A stretch of 64,000 bases of DNA from positions 944,707 through 1,008,706 of the forward strand of contig NZ_LMEP01000012.1 in the NCBI RefSeq assembly GCF_001426405.1, read 5' to 3'. Positions 41,380 through 51,816 of the stretch are shown here, piece by piece. Made by a program: the position numbers and the translations under genes. The stretch comes from Streptomyces sp. Root1304 (lineage in GTDB: Bacteria > Actinomycetota > Actinomycetes > Streptomycetales > Streptomycetaceae). The notes under the pieces are model-generated. The model saw only the letters and a program-made list of their open reading frames with translations, was not told the DNA's origin and searched no databases. How positions within the stretch are numbered: the stretch's first letter is position 1; every line of letters begins with the position of its first letter.

Positions 41380-43080
41380 GTGACAACGATCACCCCCCAT
41401 TCCGGGAACCGGAAATCGAACTCCGGCGAGGCCCCGGGCTCTTTTGGCCCCCCACAGGGTGCGCCCGGTACGCTCACCGCCGTGCCACACGCTGATCAGT
41501 ACCGAACCACCCCGCCCCGGCCGGAGCAGGCCCGCCCGACACCCCTGGGCGACCTGGCCGCGCAGCTGGGCGTCGACGTCCCCGGTGTCTCCCGGACCGC
41601 CGAGATCTCGGGGATCACCCACGACTCCCGGGCCGTGCGCCCCGGCGACGTCTACGCGGCCCTGCCCGGAGCCCGCCTCCACGGCGCCGACTTCGTGACT
41701 CAGGCCGCCGGACTCGGCGCCACCGCGGTCCTCACCGACCCGACGGGCGCCGAGCGCGCCGCCGAGACCGGCCTGCCGGTCCTGGTCGTCGAGGACCCGC
41801 GCGGCCGGATGGGCGAACTCGCCGCCGAGATCTACGGGCGGCCCGGCGAGGGCCTCCTCCAGATCGGCATCACCGGCACCTCCGGCAAGACCACCACCGC
41901 CTACCTCGTCGAGGGCGGACTGCGCGGCACCGGACACAGCACCGGTCTCGTCGGCACCGTCGAGATGCGGATCGGCGACGAACGCATCAAGTCGGAGCGG
42001 ACCACCCCCGAGGCCACCGACCTCCAGGCGCTCTTCGCCGTCATGCGCGAACGGGGCGTCGACGCCGTCGCCATGGAGGTCTCCAGCCACGCCCTGGTGC
42101 TCGGCCGCGTCGACGGCTGCGTCTTCGACGTCGCCGTCTTCAACAACCTCAGCCCGGAACACATGGAGTTCCACTCCGACATGGAGGACTACTACCGGGC
42201 GAAGGCCGGGCTCTTCACGCCCGAGCGCAGCCGCCTGGGCGTGGTCAACCTCGACGACGCGTACGGCCGCAGGCTCGCCGGGGAGGCGACCGTCCCGGTC
42301 CTCACCTTCTCCGCCGAGGGCCGCACCGACGCCGACTGGCGCGCCGAGGACCTCGTCCTGGGCTCCCACGACTCGACGTTCACCGCCGTCGGCCCCGAGG
42401 GCGAGCGGATCCCCGCCACCGCCCCGCTGCCCGGCCCCTTCAACGTCGCCAACACCCTCGCCGCCATCGCCACCCTCGCCGCCGCGGGCCTCGACCCGAA
42501 GGCAGCAGCCGAAGGCGTCGCCGCGGTTCCCGGCGTCCCCGGCCGGCTGGAGCGGGTCGAGGCCGGCCAGCCGTACCTCGCCGTCGTCGACTACGCGCAC
42601 AAGACGGACGCCGTCGAGTCGGTGCTGCGCTCCCTGCGCGAGGTCACCGAGGGCAGGCTGCACGTGGTCATCGGCTGCGGCGGCGACCGGGACACCACCA
42701 AGCGCGGCCCGATGGGCGCCGCCGCGGCCCGGCTCGCCGACACCGCCGTCCTGACCTCCGACAACCCCCGCTCCGAGGACCCGCTCAAGATCCTCAGCAC
42801 CATGCTCGCGGGCGCCGCCGAGGTGCCGGCGGGGGAGCGCGGCGACGTCCTGGTCGAACCCGACCGGGCCGCCGCCATCGCCGCCGCCGTCCGCCGCGCG
42901 CGCCCCGGCGACACCCTCCTGGTCGCCGGCAAGGGCCACGAGCAGGGCCAGGAGATCGCCGGGACCGTACGGCCCTTCGACGACCGCGAGGTCCTGCGCG
43001 CGGTGATCCTCGAACAGAACGCCCCGGCCGCCCCGGCGGACGAAGGCGCCGAAGCCAGCCACCAGAACAGTCAGGGATGA
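41380..43080 (+). CDS. murE: UDP-MurNAc-tripeptide synthetase MurE (DAP-adding)
   Basis: ATP-dependent ligase that adds diaminopimelate (LL-DAP in Streptomyces) to UDP-MurNAc-Ala-Glu. Substrate loop ITHDSRAVRPGDVYAALPG, P-loop ITGTSGKTTTAYL, carbamylated-lysine region EDYYRAKAGLF and the amino-acid pocket SDNPRSEDP are visible; DNPR is the DAP-type motif. Two starts are plausible. GTG 41380 has GGGAG before it and gives 566 residues with a low-complexity leader. GTG 41482 gives 532 residues and follows TACGCT by seven bases, as expected of a leaderless mRNA. I list the longer form without strong preference. Confidence 0.92.
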   Translation: MTTITPHSGNRKSNSGEAPGSFGPPQGAPGTLTAVPHADQYRTTPPRPEQARPTPLGDLAAQLGVDVPGVSRTAEISGITHDSRAVRPGDVYAALPGARLHGADFVTQAAGLGATAVLTDPTGAERAAETGLPVLVVEDPRGRMGELAAEIYGRPGEGLLQIGITGTSGKTTTAYLVEGGLRGTGHSTGLVGTVEMRIGDERIKSERTTPEATDLQALFAVMRERGVDAVAMEVSSHALVLGRVDGCVFDVAVFNNLSPEHMEFHSDMEDYYRAKAGLFTPERSRLGVVNLDDAYGRRLAGEATVPVLTFSAEGRTDADWRAEDLVLGSHDSTFTAVGPEGERIPATAPLPGPFNVANTLAAIATLAAAGLDPKAAAEGVAAVPGVPGRLERVEAGQPYLAVVDYAHKTDAVESVLRSLREVTEGRLHVVIGCGGDRDTTKRGPMGAAAARLADTAVLTSDNPRSEDPLKILSTMLAGAAEVPAGERGDVLVEPDRAAAIAAAVRRARPGDTLLVAGKGHEQGQEIAGTVRPFDDREVLRAVILEQNAPAAPADEGAEASHQNSQG

Positions 43081-43084
43081 AGCA

Positions 43085-44509
43085 GTGATCGCCCTCTCCC
43101 TCGCCGAGATCGCCGAAATCGTCGGCGGGCAGGCGCACGACATACCGGATCCGGCCGCCCGGATCACCGGGCCCGTCGTCATCGACTCCCGCGAGGTGCG
43201 GGCCGGCAGCCTCTTCGCGGCCTTCGCCGGTGAGCACGTCGACGGCCACGACTACGCGGAACGCGCGGTCGCCGCCGGTGCGACGGCCGTGCTCGCCGCC
43301 CGGCCCGTCGGCGTCCCCGCCCTCGTCGTCGACGACGTCCAGACCGCACTGGGAGCCCTCGCCCGCGCGGTCGTCGAACGGCTCGGCACCGATGTCGTCG
43401 CCCTCACCGGCTCGGCCGGCAAGACCTCCACGAAGGACCTGATCGCCCAGGTCCTCGACCGGCACGCGCCCACCGTGTGGACGCCCGGCTCGCTCAACAA
43501 CGAGATCGGCCTGCCGCTCACCGCGCTCCGCGCGAGCGACGAGACGCGGCACCTGGTCCTGGAGATGGGCGCCCGCGGCATCGGACACATCCGCTACCTC
43601 ACGGGGCTCACCCCGCCCCGTATCGGCCTCGTCCTCAACGTCGGCACCGCCCACATCGGCGAGTTCGGCGGCCGCGAGCAGATCGCCCTGGCCAAGGGCG
43701 AGCTCGTCGAGTCGCTGCCCTCGGCCGAGGAGGGCGGGGTCGCGGTCCTCAACATCGACGATCCCCTCGTCCGCGCGATGGCGAGCCGCACCAAGGCCCG
43801 CGTGACCTTCTTCGGCGAAGCGGACGAAGCGGCCGTACGGGCCGAGAACGTCCGCCTCACAGACTCCGGACAGCCTTCTTTCAGGCTTCACACACCCACC
43901 GGGTGCAGCGACGTGACCTTGCGCCTGTACGGTGAGCACCACGTGTCGAACGCGCTCGCAGCGGCCGCCGTCGCGCACGAGTTGGGCATGCCTGTCGAGG
44001 AGATCGCCACCGCGCTCTCCGAGGCCGGCACCCTGTCGCGCTGGCGCATGGAGGTCACCGAGCGTCCGGACGGCGTGACGATCGTCAACGACGCCTACAA
44101 CGCGAACCCCGAGTCCATGCGAGCCGCCCTGCGCGCGCTCGCGGCCATGGGCAGGGCCGGACAGGCCCGCGGGGCCCGCACGTGGGCGGTGCTCGGCAAG
44201 ATGGCCGAGCTCGGTGACGCATCGCTCGTCGAGCACGACGCGGTCGGACGGCTCGCCGTCCGGCTCAACGTCAGCAAGCTCGTCGCGGTCGGGGACAGGG
44301 AAGCGTCCTGGCTGCAACTGGGCGCATATAACGAGGGTTCGTGGGGTGAGGAGTCGGTGCACGTGTCCGACGCGCAGGCGGCTGTCGACCTGTTGCGCAG
44401 TGAGCTGCGCCCGGGGGACGTCGTCCTTGTGAAGGCTTCCAGGTCGGTCGGTCTCGAAAAGGTCGCCCTGGCTCTCCTCGACACCGAGGGCGAGGTCACC
44501 GGCCGATGA
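43085..44509 (+). CDS. murF: UDP-MurNAc-pentapeptide synthetase MurF
   Basis: Adds D-Ala-D-Ala to the UDP-MurNAc tripeptide, completing the soluble precursor. It has [27 protein letters not shown]-loop [41 protein letters not shown], the [12 protein letters not shown] segment and [15 protein letters not shown] near the C-terminal domain. Length is 474 residues. GTG 43085 lies four bases after the murE stop. It overlaps mraY by four bases (ATGA). Confidence 0.95.
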   Translation: MIALSLAEIAEIVGGQAHDIPDPAARITGPVVIDSREVRAGSLFAAFAGEHVDGHDYAERAVAAGATAVLAARPVGVPALVVDDVQTALGALARAVVERLGTDVVALTGSAGKTSTKDLIAQVLDRHAPTVWTPGSLNNEIGLPLTALRASDETRHLVLEMGARGIGHIRYLTGLTPPRIGLVLNVGTAHIGEFGGREQIALAKGELVESLPSAEEGGVAVLNIDDPLVRAMASRTKARVTFFGEADEAAVRAENVRLTDSGQPSFRLHTPTGCSDVTLRLYGEHHVSNALAAAAVAHELGMPVEEIATALSEAGTLSRWRMEVTERPDGVTIVNDAYNANPESMRAALRALAAMGRAGQARGARTWAVLGKMAELGDASLVEHDAVGRLAVRLNVSKLVAVGDREASWLQLGAYNEGSWGEESVHVSDAQAAVDLLRSELRPGDVVLVKASRSVGLEKVALALLDTEGEVTGR

Positions 44510-45576
44510 GGCAGATCCTCTTCGCGGGGGCCATCGGGCTCTTCCTGACCCTGATCGGCACCCCGCTGCTGATCAAGCTCCTCGCCCGCAAGGGATACGG
44601 GCAGTTCATCCGCGACGACGGCCCGCGCGGCCACGCCGGGAAGAAGGGCACGCCCACCATGGGCGGCATCTCCTTCATCCTGGCCACGCTCATCGCGTAC
44701 GCCCTGGCGAAGGTCATCACCGGCGAGGACCCGACATACTCGGGCGTCCTGGTGCTGTTCCTGATGGCCGGCATGGGCCTCGTCGGCTTCCTCGACGACT
44801 ACATCAAGATCGTCAAGCAGCGTTCGCTCGGCCTGCGGGCCAAGGCGAAGATGGCCGGCCAGCTGATCGTCGGCATCGCCTTCGCCGTGCTCTCGCTGCA
44901 GTTCGCGGACCTCCGCGGGCTCACCCCGGCCTCCACCAGGCTCTCCTTCATCATGGACTTCGGCTGGTCCATCGGACCGGTGCTGTTCGTGGTCTGGGCG
45001 CTGTTCATGATCCTGGCCATGTCCAACGGCGTGAACCTGACGGACGGTCTGGACGGCCTGGCCACCGGCGCCTCGGTGATGGTCTTCGGCGCGTACACCT
45101 TCATCGGGCTCTGGCAGTTCCAGGAGTCCTGCGCCAACGCGGTGACGCTGACCAACCCCAACGCCTGTTTCGAGGTGCGCGATCCGCTCGACCTCGCGGT
45201 CGTCGCCTCCGCGCTGATGGGCGCCTGTTTCGGCTTCCTCTGGTGGAACACCTCGCCCGCCAAGATCTTCATGGGTGACACCGGCTCGCTCGCCCTCGGC
45301 GGCGCCCTCGCCGGCCTCGCCATCTGCTCCCGTACGGAGTTCCTGATGGCTCTGCTCGGTGGCCTGTTCGTGCTGATCACGATGTCCGTGGTCATCCAGG
45401 TCGGTTCGTTCAAGATGACCGGCAAGCGGGTCTTCCGGATGGCACCGCTCCAGCACCACTTCGAACTCAAGGGGTGGTCCGAGGTCCTGGTCGTCGTCCG
45501 GTTCTGGATCATCCAGGGCATGTGCGTGATCGTGGGCCTGGGCCTCTTCTACGCGGGATGGGCAGCAGAGAAGTGA
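44506..45576 (+). CDS. mraY: Phospho-MurNAc-pentapeptide transferase MraY
   Basis: Integral membrane enzyme that moves phospho-MurNAc-pentapeptide to undecaprenyl phosphate, making lipid I. About ten membrane segments are visible. Conserved cytoplasmic loops include [21 protein letters not shown] (Asp pair), [16 protein letters not shown] and [17 protein letters not shown], plus [14 protein letters not shown]. Length is 356 residues. It overlaps murF and murD at its two ends, indicating coupled translation. Confidence 0.96.
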   Translation: MRQILFAGAIGLFLTLIGTPLLIKLLARKGYGQFIRDDGPRGHAGKKGTPTMGGISFILATLIAYALAKVITGEDPTYSGVLVLFLMAGMGLVGFLDDYIKIVKQRSLGLRAKAKMAGQLIVGIAFAVLSLQFADLRGLTPASTRLSFIMDFGWSIGPVLFVVWALFMILAMSNGVNLTDGLDGLATGASVMVFGAYTFIGLWQFQESCANAVTLTNPNACFEVRDPLDLAVVASALMGACFGFLWWNTSPAKIFMGDTGSLALGGALAGLAICSRTEFLMALLGGLFVLITMSVVIQVGSFKMTGKRVFRMAPLQHHFELKGWSEVLVVVRFWIIQGMCVIVGLGLFYAGWAAEK

Positions 45577-46994
45577 CGGAACAGCTCGACTGGAACGGCA
45601 AGAAGGTCACCGTCGCGGGGCTCGGGGTGTCCGGCATCCCGGCCGCCCGCGTCCTGCACGGGCTCGGCGCCCTCGTGACCGTCGTCAACGACGGCGACGA
45701 CGAGCGCTCCCGGGCCCAGGCGGCGGAGCTGGAGGCGGAGGGCATCACCGTCCGCCTCGGCGACGGGGCGACCCTGCCGTCCGGCACCGAGCTGATCGTC
45801 ACCACCCCCGGCTGGCGGCCCGACAAGCCGCTCTTCACGGCCGCCGCCGAGGCGGGCGTGGAGATCTGGGGCGACGTCGAGCTTGCCTGGCGCCTGAGGG
45901 GCCCGGACGCGGCCCCCTGGCTCGCGGTCACCGGCACCAACGGCAAGACCACGACCGTGCGGATGCTCGCCTCGATCCTGGAGGCCGCCGGCCTCAGGAC
46001 CGCCGCCGTCGGCAACATCGGGGTCTCCCTCCTCGACGCCGTCCTCGGCGAGCAGCAGTACGACGTGCTCGCCGTCGAACTCTCCAGCTACCAGCTGCAC
46101 TGGGCGCCCTCGGTCCGCGTCCACTCGGCCGCCGTGCTCAACCTGGCGCCCGACCACCTCGACTGGCACGGCTCCATGGAGGCGTACGCCGCCGACAAGG
46201 GCCGGATCTACGAGGGCAACCAGGTCGCCTGCGTCTACAACGTCGCCGACCGGGTGACCGAGGACCTGGTGCGCGAGGCCGACGTCGAGGAGGGCTGCCG
46301 CGCGATCGGCTTCACCCTCGGCACCCCCGGCCCCTCCCAGCTCGGCGTCGTCGAGGGCATCCTCGTCGACCGCGCCTTCGTCGAGAACCGGCAGAAGAAC
46401 GCCCAGGAGCTCGCCGAGGTCGCCGACGTCCAGCCGCCGGCCCCGCACAACATCGCCAACGCGCTCGCCGCGGCCGCCCTCGCCCGCGCCTTCGGCGTCG
46501 ACGCCAAGGCCGTACGCGACGGGCTGAAGGCCTTCCGGCCCGACCCGCACCGCATCGAACTGGTCGAGGAGGTCGGGGGAGTCGCGTACGTCGACGACTC
46601 CAAGGCCACCAACACCCACGCCGCCGAAGCCTCGTTGGCGGCCTACGACCCGATCGTCTGGATCGCCGGCGGCCTCGCCAAGGGCGCCACCTTCGACGAA
46701 CTCGTCCAGAAGTCGGCGAAGCGGCTGCGCGGGGCCGTCCTGATCGGCGCCGACCGCGCGCTGATCCGCGAAGCCCTCGCGCGACACGCCCCGGAAGTCC
46801 CGGTGGTGGACCTCGACCGGACCGACACTGGGGCGATGTCCGAGGCGGTCCGCGAGGCGGCCCGGCTCGCCCGCCCGGGGGACACGGTCCTCCTCGCCCC
46901 GGCCTGCGCCTCGATGGACATGTTCACCAACTACAACAAGCGGGGCGAGGCCTTCGCGGACGCGGTCCGCGCCCTCGCCACCGGGGACGCCTGA
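45573..46994 (+). CDS. murD: UDP-MurNAc-L-Ala D-Glu ligase MurD
   Basis: Adds D-glutamate to UDP-MurNAc-L-Ala. [17 protein letters not shown] forms the N-terminal nucleotide fold, the P-loop is [14 protein letters not shown], and [43 protein letters not shown] and [15 protein letters not shown] are typical. Length is 473 residues from GTG 45573, which overlaps the mraY stop (GTGA); ATG 45558 would add five residues (MGSRE) and is an equal candidate. It is out of biochemical order relative to murE and murF, as in other dcw clusters. Confidence 0.95.
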   Translation: MTEQLDWNGKKVTVAGLGVSGIPAARVLHGLGALVTVVNDGDDERSRAQAAELEAEGITVRLGDGATLPSGTELIVTTPGWRPDKPLFTAAAEAGVEIWGDVELAWRLRGPDAAPWLAVTGTNGKTTTVRMLASILEAAGLRTAAVGNIGVSLLDAVLGEQQYDVLAVELSSYQLHWAPSVRVHSAAVLNLAPDHLDWHGSMEAYAADKGRIYEGNQVACVYNVADRVTEDLVREADVEEGCRAIGFTLGTPGPSQLGVVEGILVDRAFVENRQKNAQELAEVADVQPPAPHNIANALAAAALARAFGVDAKAVRDGLKAFRPDPHRIELVEEVGGVAYVDDSKATNTHAAEASLAAYDPIVWIAGGLAKGATFDELVQKSAKRLRGAVLIGADRALIREALARHAPEVPVVDLDRTDTGAMSEAVREAARLARPGDTVLLAPACASMDMFTNYNKRGEAFADAVRALATGDA

Positions 46995-47049
46995 CCCGAC
47001 CGCCGGGAGGGTCCGGCCGGACCGGGCACGACCAGAGGGGCAGCGACCG

Positions 47050-48390
47050 ATGCCGAGCAAGATCGCAGGGACACGCCGGCCTTCCGCCGTACGCGGCGGA
47101 GGGCGGGCCCCCGCGACCCCGCGGCGGGGAGGCGGCGGAGGCGTACGGAGCCTCTACGAGCGCGGCCGGAAGGCCTGGGACCGGCCCCTCACGGCGTATT
47201 ACGTGATCATCGGCGCGGGCATGCTCATCACCACGCTCGGCCTCGTGATGGTCTACAGCGCCTCGATGATCACGGCGCTCACCTACGACCTGGTGCCCTC
47301 CTACTTCTTCCGGAAGCAGTTCTTCGCCGCCCTGCTCGGCACCGCGCTGCTCCTGGTCGCCTCCCGGATGCCGGTCAAGCTGCACCGGGCGCTCGCCTAC
47401 CCGATCCTGGTCGGCGCCGTCTTCCTGATGGTGCTCGTGCAGATCCCCGGGATAGGGCACGCGGTCAACGGCAACCAGAACTGGATCTCCCTCGGCGGCC
47501 CCTTCCAGCTCCAGCCCAGCGAGTTCGGCAAGCTGGCGCTGATCCTGTGGGGGGCCGACCTGCTCGCCCGCAAGCACGACATGCGGCTGCTGACCCAGTG
47601 GAAGCACATGCTGGTGCCGCTGGTCCCCGGCGCCTTCATGCTGCTCGGACTGATCATGCTCGGCGGCGACATGGGCACCTCGATCATCCTCGCCGCCATC
47701 CTCTTCGGCCTCCTGTGGACCGCGGGAGCGCCCACCCGGCTCTTCGTCGGGGTGCTCTCGGTGGCCGGCGCGATCGGCTTCCTGCTGATCAAGACGAGCG
47801 CGAACAGGATGAAGCGCTTCGACTGCATCGGCGCCACCGATCCCGGTGGGGAGGGGGCCCCCTGCCTCCAGGCCGCGCACGGAATCTATGCTCTGGCCTC
47901 GGGTGGATGGTTCGGTTCCGGACTCGGTGCGAGTGTCGAGAAATGGGGCCAACTGCCCGAAGCGCACACCGACTTCATCTTCGCGGTCACCGGTGAGGAA
48001 CTGGGTCTCGCGGGGACGCTGTCGGTACTCGCCCTGTTCGCGGCCCTAGGCTATGCGGGTATCCGCGTGGCCGGAGGCACGGAGGACCCCTTCGTGAGGT
48101 TCGCCGCGGGAGGTGTGACCACGTGGATCACGGCCCAGGCCGTGATCAACATCGGTGCGGTGCTCGGTCTGCTGCCGATCGCCGGGGTCCCGCTCCCGCT
48201 GTTCTCCTACGGAGGGTCGGCCCTGCTGCCGACCATGTTCGCCGTCGGGCTCCTCATCGCCTTCGCGCGACAGGAACCCGCCGCGAAAGCGGCGCTGGCC
48301 ATGCGCCGCCCCGGCTGGGGCAAGCGGGCCGGGACGAGATGGAAGTCGATGCGACGGCGCGTCAAGAAGCGCCCGTCCGGAGAGCGGTGA
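47050..48390 (+). CDS. ftsW: SEDS peptidoglycan polymerase FtsW
   Basis: Ten-membrane-segment glycosyltransferase that polymerises lipid II at septa with FtsI. A basic, Gly/Arg-rich cytoplasmic start of about 50 residues precedes the first membrane segment. Landmarks include VYSASM, NGNQNWISLGGPFQLQPSEFGKLALI, GGDMGTSII, the external loop ending LPEAHTDFIFAVTGEELG (catalytic Asp region) and LPLPLFSYGGS as PLPLFSYGGSALLPTM. Length is 446 residues. ATG 47050 with AGGGG upstream; 55 bases after murD and six before murG. Confidence 0.95.
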   Translation: MPSKIAGTRRPSAVRGGGRAPATPRRGGGGGVRSLYERGRKAWDRPLTAYYVIIGAGMLITTLGLVMVYSASMITALTYDLVPSYFFRKQFFAALLGTALLLVASRMPVKLHRALAYPILVGAVFLMVLVQIPGIGHAVNGNQNWISLGGPFQLQPSEFGKLALILWGADLLARKHDMRLLTQWKHMLVPLVPGAFMLLGLIMLGGDMGTSIILAAILFGLLWTAGAPTRLFVGVLSVAGAIGFLLIKTSANRMKRFDCIGATDPGGEGAPCLQAAHGIYALASGGWFGSGLGASVEKWGQLPEAHTDFIFAVTGEELGLAGTLSVLALFAALGYAGIRVAGGTEDPFVRFAAGGVTTWITAQAVINIGAVLGLLPIAGVPLPLFSYGGSALLPTMFAVGLLIAFARQEPAAKAALAMRRPGWGKRAGTRWKSMRRRVKKRPSGER

Positions 48391-48396
48391 ATTTCG

Positions 48397-49491
48397 GTGC
48401 ATGTCGTACTCGCCGGCGGGGGGACCGCCGGCCACATCGAGCCCGCGCTGGCCCTCGCGGACGCCCTGCGCAGGCAGGACCCCAGCGTGGGAATCACGGC
48501 GCTCGGCACGGAGAAGGGTCTGGAGACCCGGCTCGTGCCCGAGCGGGGCTACGAGCTGGCGCTCATCCCCGCCGTACCGCTGCCCCGCAAGCCCACCCCC
48601 GAGCTGATCACCGTCCCCGGGCGGCTGCGCGGCACGATCAAGGCCGCCGAGCAGGTCCTGGAGCGCACCAAGGCCGACTGTGTGGTGGGCTTCGGCGGCT
48701 ACGTGGCCCTGCCCGGCTATCTCGCGGCCAAGCGCCTCGGGGTGCCGATCGTGGTCCACGAGGCCAACGCCCGGCCCGGTCTGGCCAACAAGATCGGTTC
48801 GCGGTACGCGGCCGGGGTCGCCGTCGCCACCCCGGACAGCAAGCTCCGCAACGCCCGCTACATCGGCATCCCGCTGCGGCACACCATCGCGACCCTCGAC
48901 CGGGCGCGGGTGCGGCCCGAGGCGCGCGCCGCCTTCGGCCTGGACCCCAACCTGCCGACGCTGCTGGTCTCCGGCGGCTCGCAGGGTGCCCGGCGGCTCA
49001 ACGAGGTCGTCCAGCAGATCGCCCCGGTGCTCCAGCGCTCCGGCATCCAGATCCTGCACGCGGTCGGCCCGAAGAACGAAATGCCGCGCGTGGACAACAT
49101 GCCCGGAATGCCGCCCTACGTGCCGGTACCGTACGTGGACCGGATGGATCTCGCGTACGCCGCTGCCGACATGATGCTCTGCCGGGCGGGCGCGATGACC
49201 GTCGCCGAGCTCTCCGCCGTCGGGCTGCCCGCCGCGTACGTCCCGCTGCCCATCGGCAACGGTGAACAGCGGCTCAACGCCCAGCCGGTGGTCAAGGCCG
49301 GCGGCGGACTCCTCGTCGACGACGCGGAGCTGACGCCGCAGTGGGTGCAGGGCAACGTCCTGCCCGTACTGGCCGATCCGCACCGGTTGTACGAGATGTC
49401 CCGCGCCGCCGCGGAGTTCGGCCGCAGGGACGCCGACGAGCTGCTCGTCGGCATGGTGTACGAGGCTATCGCCGCCCGCCGACAGGCGTAG
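48397..49491 (+). CDS. murG: Lipid II synthase MurG
   Basis: Peripheral membrane N-acetylglucosaminyltransferase that converts lipid I to lipid II. The GGGTAGH loop is present at the N-terminus ([21 protein letters not shown]), [14 protein letters not shown] and [15 protein letters not shown] follow, and the UDP-GlcNAc site in the C-terminal half reads [39 protein letters not shown] and [12 protein letters not shown]. Length is 364 residues. GTG 48397 follows ftsW by six bases with GGAGAG in the ftsW end. Confidence 0.96.
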   Translation: MHVVLAGGGTAGHIEPALALADALRRQDPSVGITALGTEKGLETRLVPERGYELALIPAVPLPRKPTPELITVPGRLRGTIKAAEQVLERTKADCVVGFGGYVALPGYLAAKRLGVPIVVHEANARPGLANKIGSRYAAGVAVATPDSKLRNARYIGIPLRHTIATLDRARVRPEARAAFGLDPNLPTLLVSGGSQGARRLNEVVQQIAPVLQRSGIQILHAVGPKNEMPRVDNMPGMPPYVPVPYVDRMDLAYAAADMMLCRAGAMTVAELSAVGLPAAYVPLPIGNGEQRLNAQPVVKAGGGLLVDDAELTPQWVQGNVLPVLADPHRLYEMSRAAAEFGRRDADELLVGMVYEAIAARRQA

Positions 49492-49519
49492 CGCGGCGGC
49501 TGAGGGCAGGAGGCGCCAC

Positions 49520-50323
49520 GTGGCAGCCGGACCGACGACCGCCGAGAAGAGCGGCACGAGCAGGTCGAAGGGGTCGTCGGGCGGTCCGTCGCGCACGGGT
49601 ACCCGGAATCGGAGGTTCCGGGTACCCGGCACCCGAACGCTCCTCATCGCCTTCGGCGTTCTCGCACTCGTGGCCGGCGGGATCTGGGCGCTCTACGGAT
49701 CGTCCTGGTTCCGTGTGGAACGTGTGAAGACTTCCGGTGCGGAGGTGCTCACCCCGGCCGAGATCGAGGCGGTCGCCGCCGTGCCCGTCGGCGCCCCGCT
49801 CGTCACCGTCGACACCGAGGCCATCGAGGCCCGGCTCCGGGAGGGGTTCCCGCGCATCGAGTCGGTGGACGTCGTGCGGTCGTGGCCGCACGGAATCGGG
49901 CTGAAAGTGACGGAACGGCAGCCCGTGCTGGTCATCGAAAAGGGCGGAAAGTTCACCGAAGTGGACGTGACGGGCATGCGGTTCGCCACCGTCGCCAAGG
50001 CGCCCAAGGGCGTCCCCCGGCTCGTCCTCGACACCGCCTCCTCGCCGAGCCTGCGCCGCTTCGGCGCGGACCGGCTGCTGCGGGAGGCGGTGCGCGTCCG
50101 GGGTGAACTCCCGGCGGAAATCGCCCGGGACACTCGTGTCGTGCGCGTCACCTCGTACGACTCCGTCACTCTGGAGCTGAGCAGGGGGCGCACCGTCTAC
50201 TGGGGCAGCGGCGAACACGGTCCGGTCAAGGCCCGGGTTCTCACCGCGCTCCTCAAGGCCACTCCCAAAGCGGGGCACTTCGACGTAAGTGCCCCCACCG
50301 CGCCCGCCTCGTCCGGCAGTTGA
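49520..50323 (+). CDS. ftsQ: Divisome protein FtsQ
   Basis: Bitopic membrane protein of 267 residues that connects early and late division proteins. A basic cytoplasmic tail of about 40 residues, one membrane segment (about 42-60: RTLLIAFGVLALVAGGIWALY), then the POTRA domain (FRVERVKTSGAEVLTPAEIEAVAAVPVGAPLVTVD) and the FtsQ beta domain (FPRIESVDVVRSWPHGIGLKVTERQPV). GTG 49520 with AGGAGG eight bases upstream. The coding DNA of the cytoplasmic tail contains a perfect 13-bp inverted repeat (49596-49628). ftsZ follows after a promoter-rich gap. Confidence 0.92.
   Translation: MAAGPTTAEKSGTSRSKGSSGGPSRTGTRNRRFRVPGTRTLLIAFGVLALVAGGIWALYGSSWFRVERVKTSGAEVLTPAEIEAVAAVPVGAPLVTVDTEAIEARLREGFPRIESVDVVRSWPHGIGLKVTERQPVLVIEKGGKFTEVDVTGMRFATVAKAPKGVPRLVLDTASSPSLRRFGADRLLREAVRVRGELPAEIARDTRVVRVTSYDSVTLELSRGRTVYWGSGEHGPVKARVLTALLKATPKAGHFDVSAPTAPASSGS
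49596..49628. repeat. Perfect 13-bp inverted repeat inside ftsQ
   Basis: CGGGTACCCGGAA (49596-49608) and TTCCGGGTACCCG (49616-49628) flank seven bases. It lies in codons 26-37, before the membrane segment. The mRNA would form a very stable hairpin with a GGAGG-containing loop. Confidence 0.8.
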
Positions 50324-50601
50324 CGGACATCGGCGCCGGTCAGCACCCTGGTTGGCCAGCGCTACGGGTGATCACATAGGGTGAAAAGAAAAACGGGAGG
50401 TTCGGCGTGTTCGTTGAACGTGCGCCACTTGTCGACTTAGTGTCCTGTTCGGAAGAGTCCAGCGAACAGAGACACTGGTAACCCTAAACTTCAACGTTAG
50501 GGTTTGGGTCGGCGTTTCGGACCGTCCCAATCGGCATCCGTCGGAGCGGCGCGACCAACCGCGCAGCGACGACACGTAACTCGAGGCGAGAGGCCTTCGA
50601 C
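50324..50601 (+). promoter_or_regulatory. ftsZ promoter region
   Basis: Two promoter-like pairs are visible. TTGGCC (50352-50357), 19 bases, TAGGGT (50377-50382). TTGAAC (50414-50419), 18 bases, TAGTGT (50438-50443). Downstream AACCCTAA (50480-50487) and TTAGGGTT (50497-50504) form a perfect 8-bp dyad. GACAC (50471-50475) is a WhiA-type motif and GTGATCAC (50368-50375) a short palindrome. Several ftsZ promoters, one sporulation-specific, are known from S. coelicolor; which of these correspond is not decided here. Confidence 0.6.
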
Positions 50602-51816
50602 GTGGCAGCACCGCAGAACTACCTCGCAGTCATCAAGGTCATCGGTGTCGGCGGCGGTGGTGTCAATGCCATCAACCGAATGATCGAGGTCGGTCTCAAG
50701 GGCGTCGAGTTCATCGCCATCAACACCGACGCGCAAGCGCTGTTGATGAGCGACGCCGACGTCAAGCTCGACGTCGGCCGTGAACTCACCCGCGGACTCG
50801 GAGCCGGGGCGAACCCGGCCGTCGGTCGCAAGGCGGCAGAGGACCACCGTGAGGAGATCGAGGAGGTCCTCAAGGGGGCCGACATGGTCTTCGTCACCGC
50901 AGGCGAAGGCGGCGGCACCGGCACCGGCGGCGCACCCGTCGTCGCCAACATCGCGCGCTCGCTCGGCGCCCTGACGATCGGTGTGGTCACCCGGCCGTTC
51001 ACCTTCGAGGGACGCCGTCGCGCCAACCAGGCGGAGGACGGCATCGCCGAACTCCGCGAAGAGGTCGACACCCTCATCGTCATCCCGAACGACCGACTGC
51101 TGTCGATCTCGGACCGTCAGGTCTCCGTGCTCGACGCCTTCAAGTCGGCCGACCAGGTGCTGCTGAGCGGCGTCCAGGGCATCACCGACCTCATCACCAC
51201 CCCGGGTCTGATCAACCTCGACTTCGCCGACGTCAAGTCGGTCATGTCCGAGGCCGGTTCGGCCCTCATGGGCATCGGCTCCGCCCGCGGCGACGACCGC
51301 GCCGTGGCCGCCGCGGAGATGGCGATCTCCTCGCCCCTCCTGGAGGCGTCCATCGACGGCGCCCGTGGCGTGCTGCTCTCCATCTCCGGCGGCAGCGACC
51401 TCGGTCTCTTCGAGATCAACGAGGCCGCGCAGCTGGTCAGCGAGGCGGCCCACCCCGAGGCCAACATCATCTTCGGCGCCGTCATCGACGACGCCCTCGG
51501 CGACGAGGTCCGGGTCACGGTCATCGCGGCGGGCTTCGACGGCGGCCAGCCGCCGGCCCGCCGGGACAACATCATCGGTTCGGTCTCCGCCAAGCGCGAG
51601 GAGCCGGCCCCGGCGCCCCGCCACGTCGAGACCTCCCGCCCGCTGGGCGGCCTCGGCACCGTCGCCCCGCGCGAGGAGCCGGTCCAGGTCCCGGTCGAGC
51701 CGGCCCCGGCCGTCAACGAGACCCCGCTGTCGCCCGCGCCCCCGGTCGTCCCGCCGGCCCGTCCGTACGCGGACTCCCAGGCCGAGGAGCTGGACGTCCC
51801 GGACTTCCTGAAGTGA
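50602..51816 (+). CDS. ftsZ: Cell division GTPase FtsZ
   Basis: Tubulin-like GTPase that polymerises into Z-rings and, in sporulating hyphae, ladders. The tubulin signature GGGTGTG is at 103-109 in [33 protein letters not shown] and the T7-loop [11 protein letters not shown] (about 211) with the catalytic Asp residues are present. A disordered Pro/Glu/Ala linker (about 320-390) leads to the conserved end [10 protein letters not shown], the SepF-binding tail. Length is 404 residues. GTG 50602 with GAGGCGAGAGG upstream. No ftsA is present. The stop overlaps pgeF. Confidence 0.98.
   Translation: MAAPQNYLAVIKVIGVGGGGVNAINRMIEVGLKGVEFIAINTDAQALLMSDADVKLDVGRELTRGLGAGANPAVGRKAAEDHREEIEEVLKGADMVFVTAGEGGGTGTGGAPVVANIARSLGALTIGVVTRPFTFEGRRRANQAEDGIAELREEVDTLIVIPNDRLLSISDRQVSVLDAFKSADQVLLSGVQGITDLITTPGLINLDFADVKSVMSEAGSALMGIGSARGDDRAVAAAEMAISSPLLEASIDGARGVLLSISGGSDLGLFEINEAAQLVSEAAHPEANIIFGAVIDDALGDEVRVTVIAAGFDGGQPPARRDNIIGSVSAKREEPAPAPRHVETSRPLGGLGTVAPREEPVQVPVEPAPAVNETPLSPAPPVVPPARPYADSQAEELDVPDFLK

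Noticed and set aside
50480-50504. AACCCTAA/TTAGGGTT as a telomere-like sequence
   Set aside because: It is a single inverted pair, not a tandem array, in the middle of a chromosomal promoter region.
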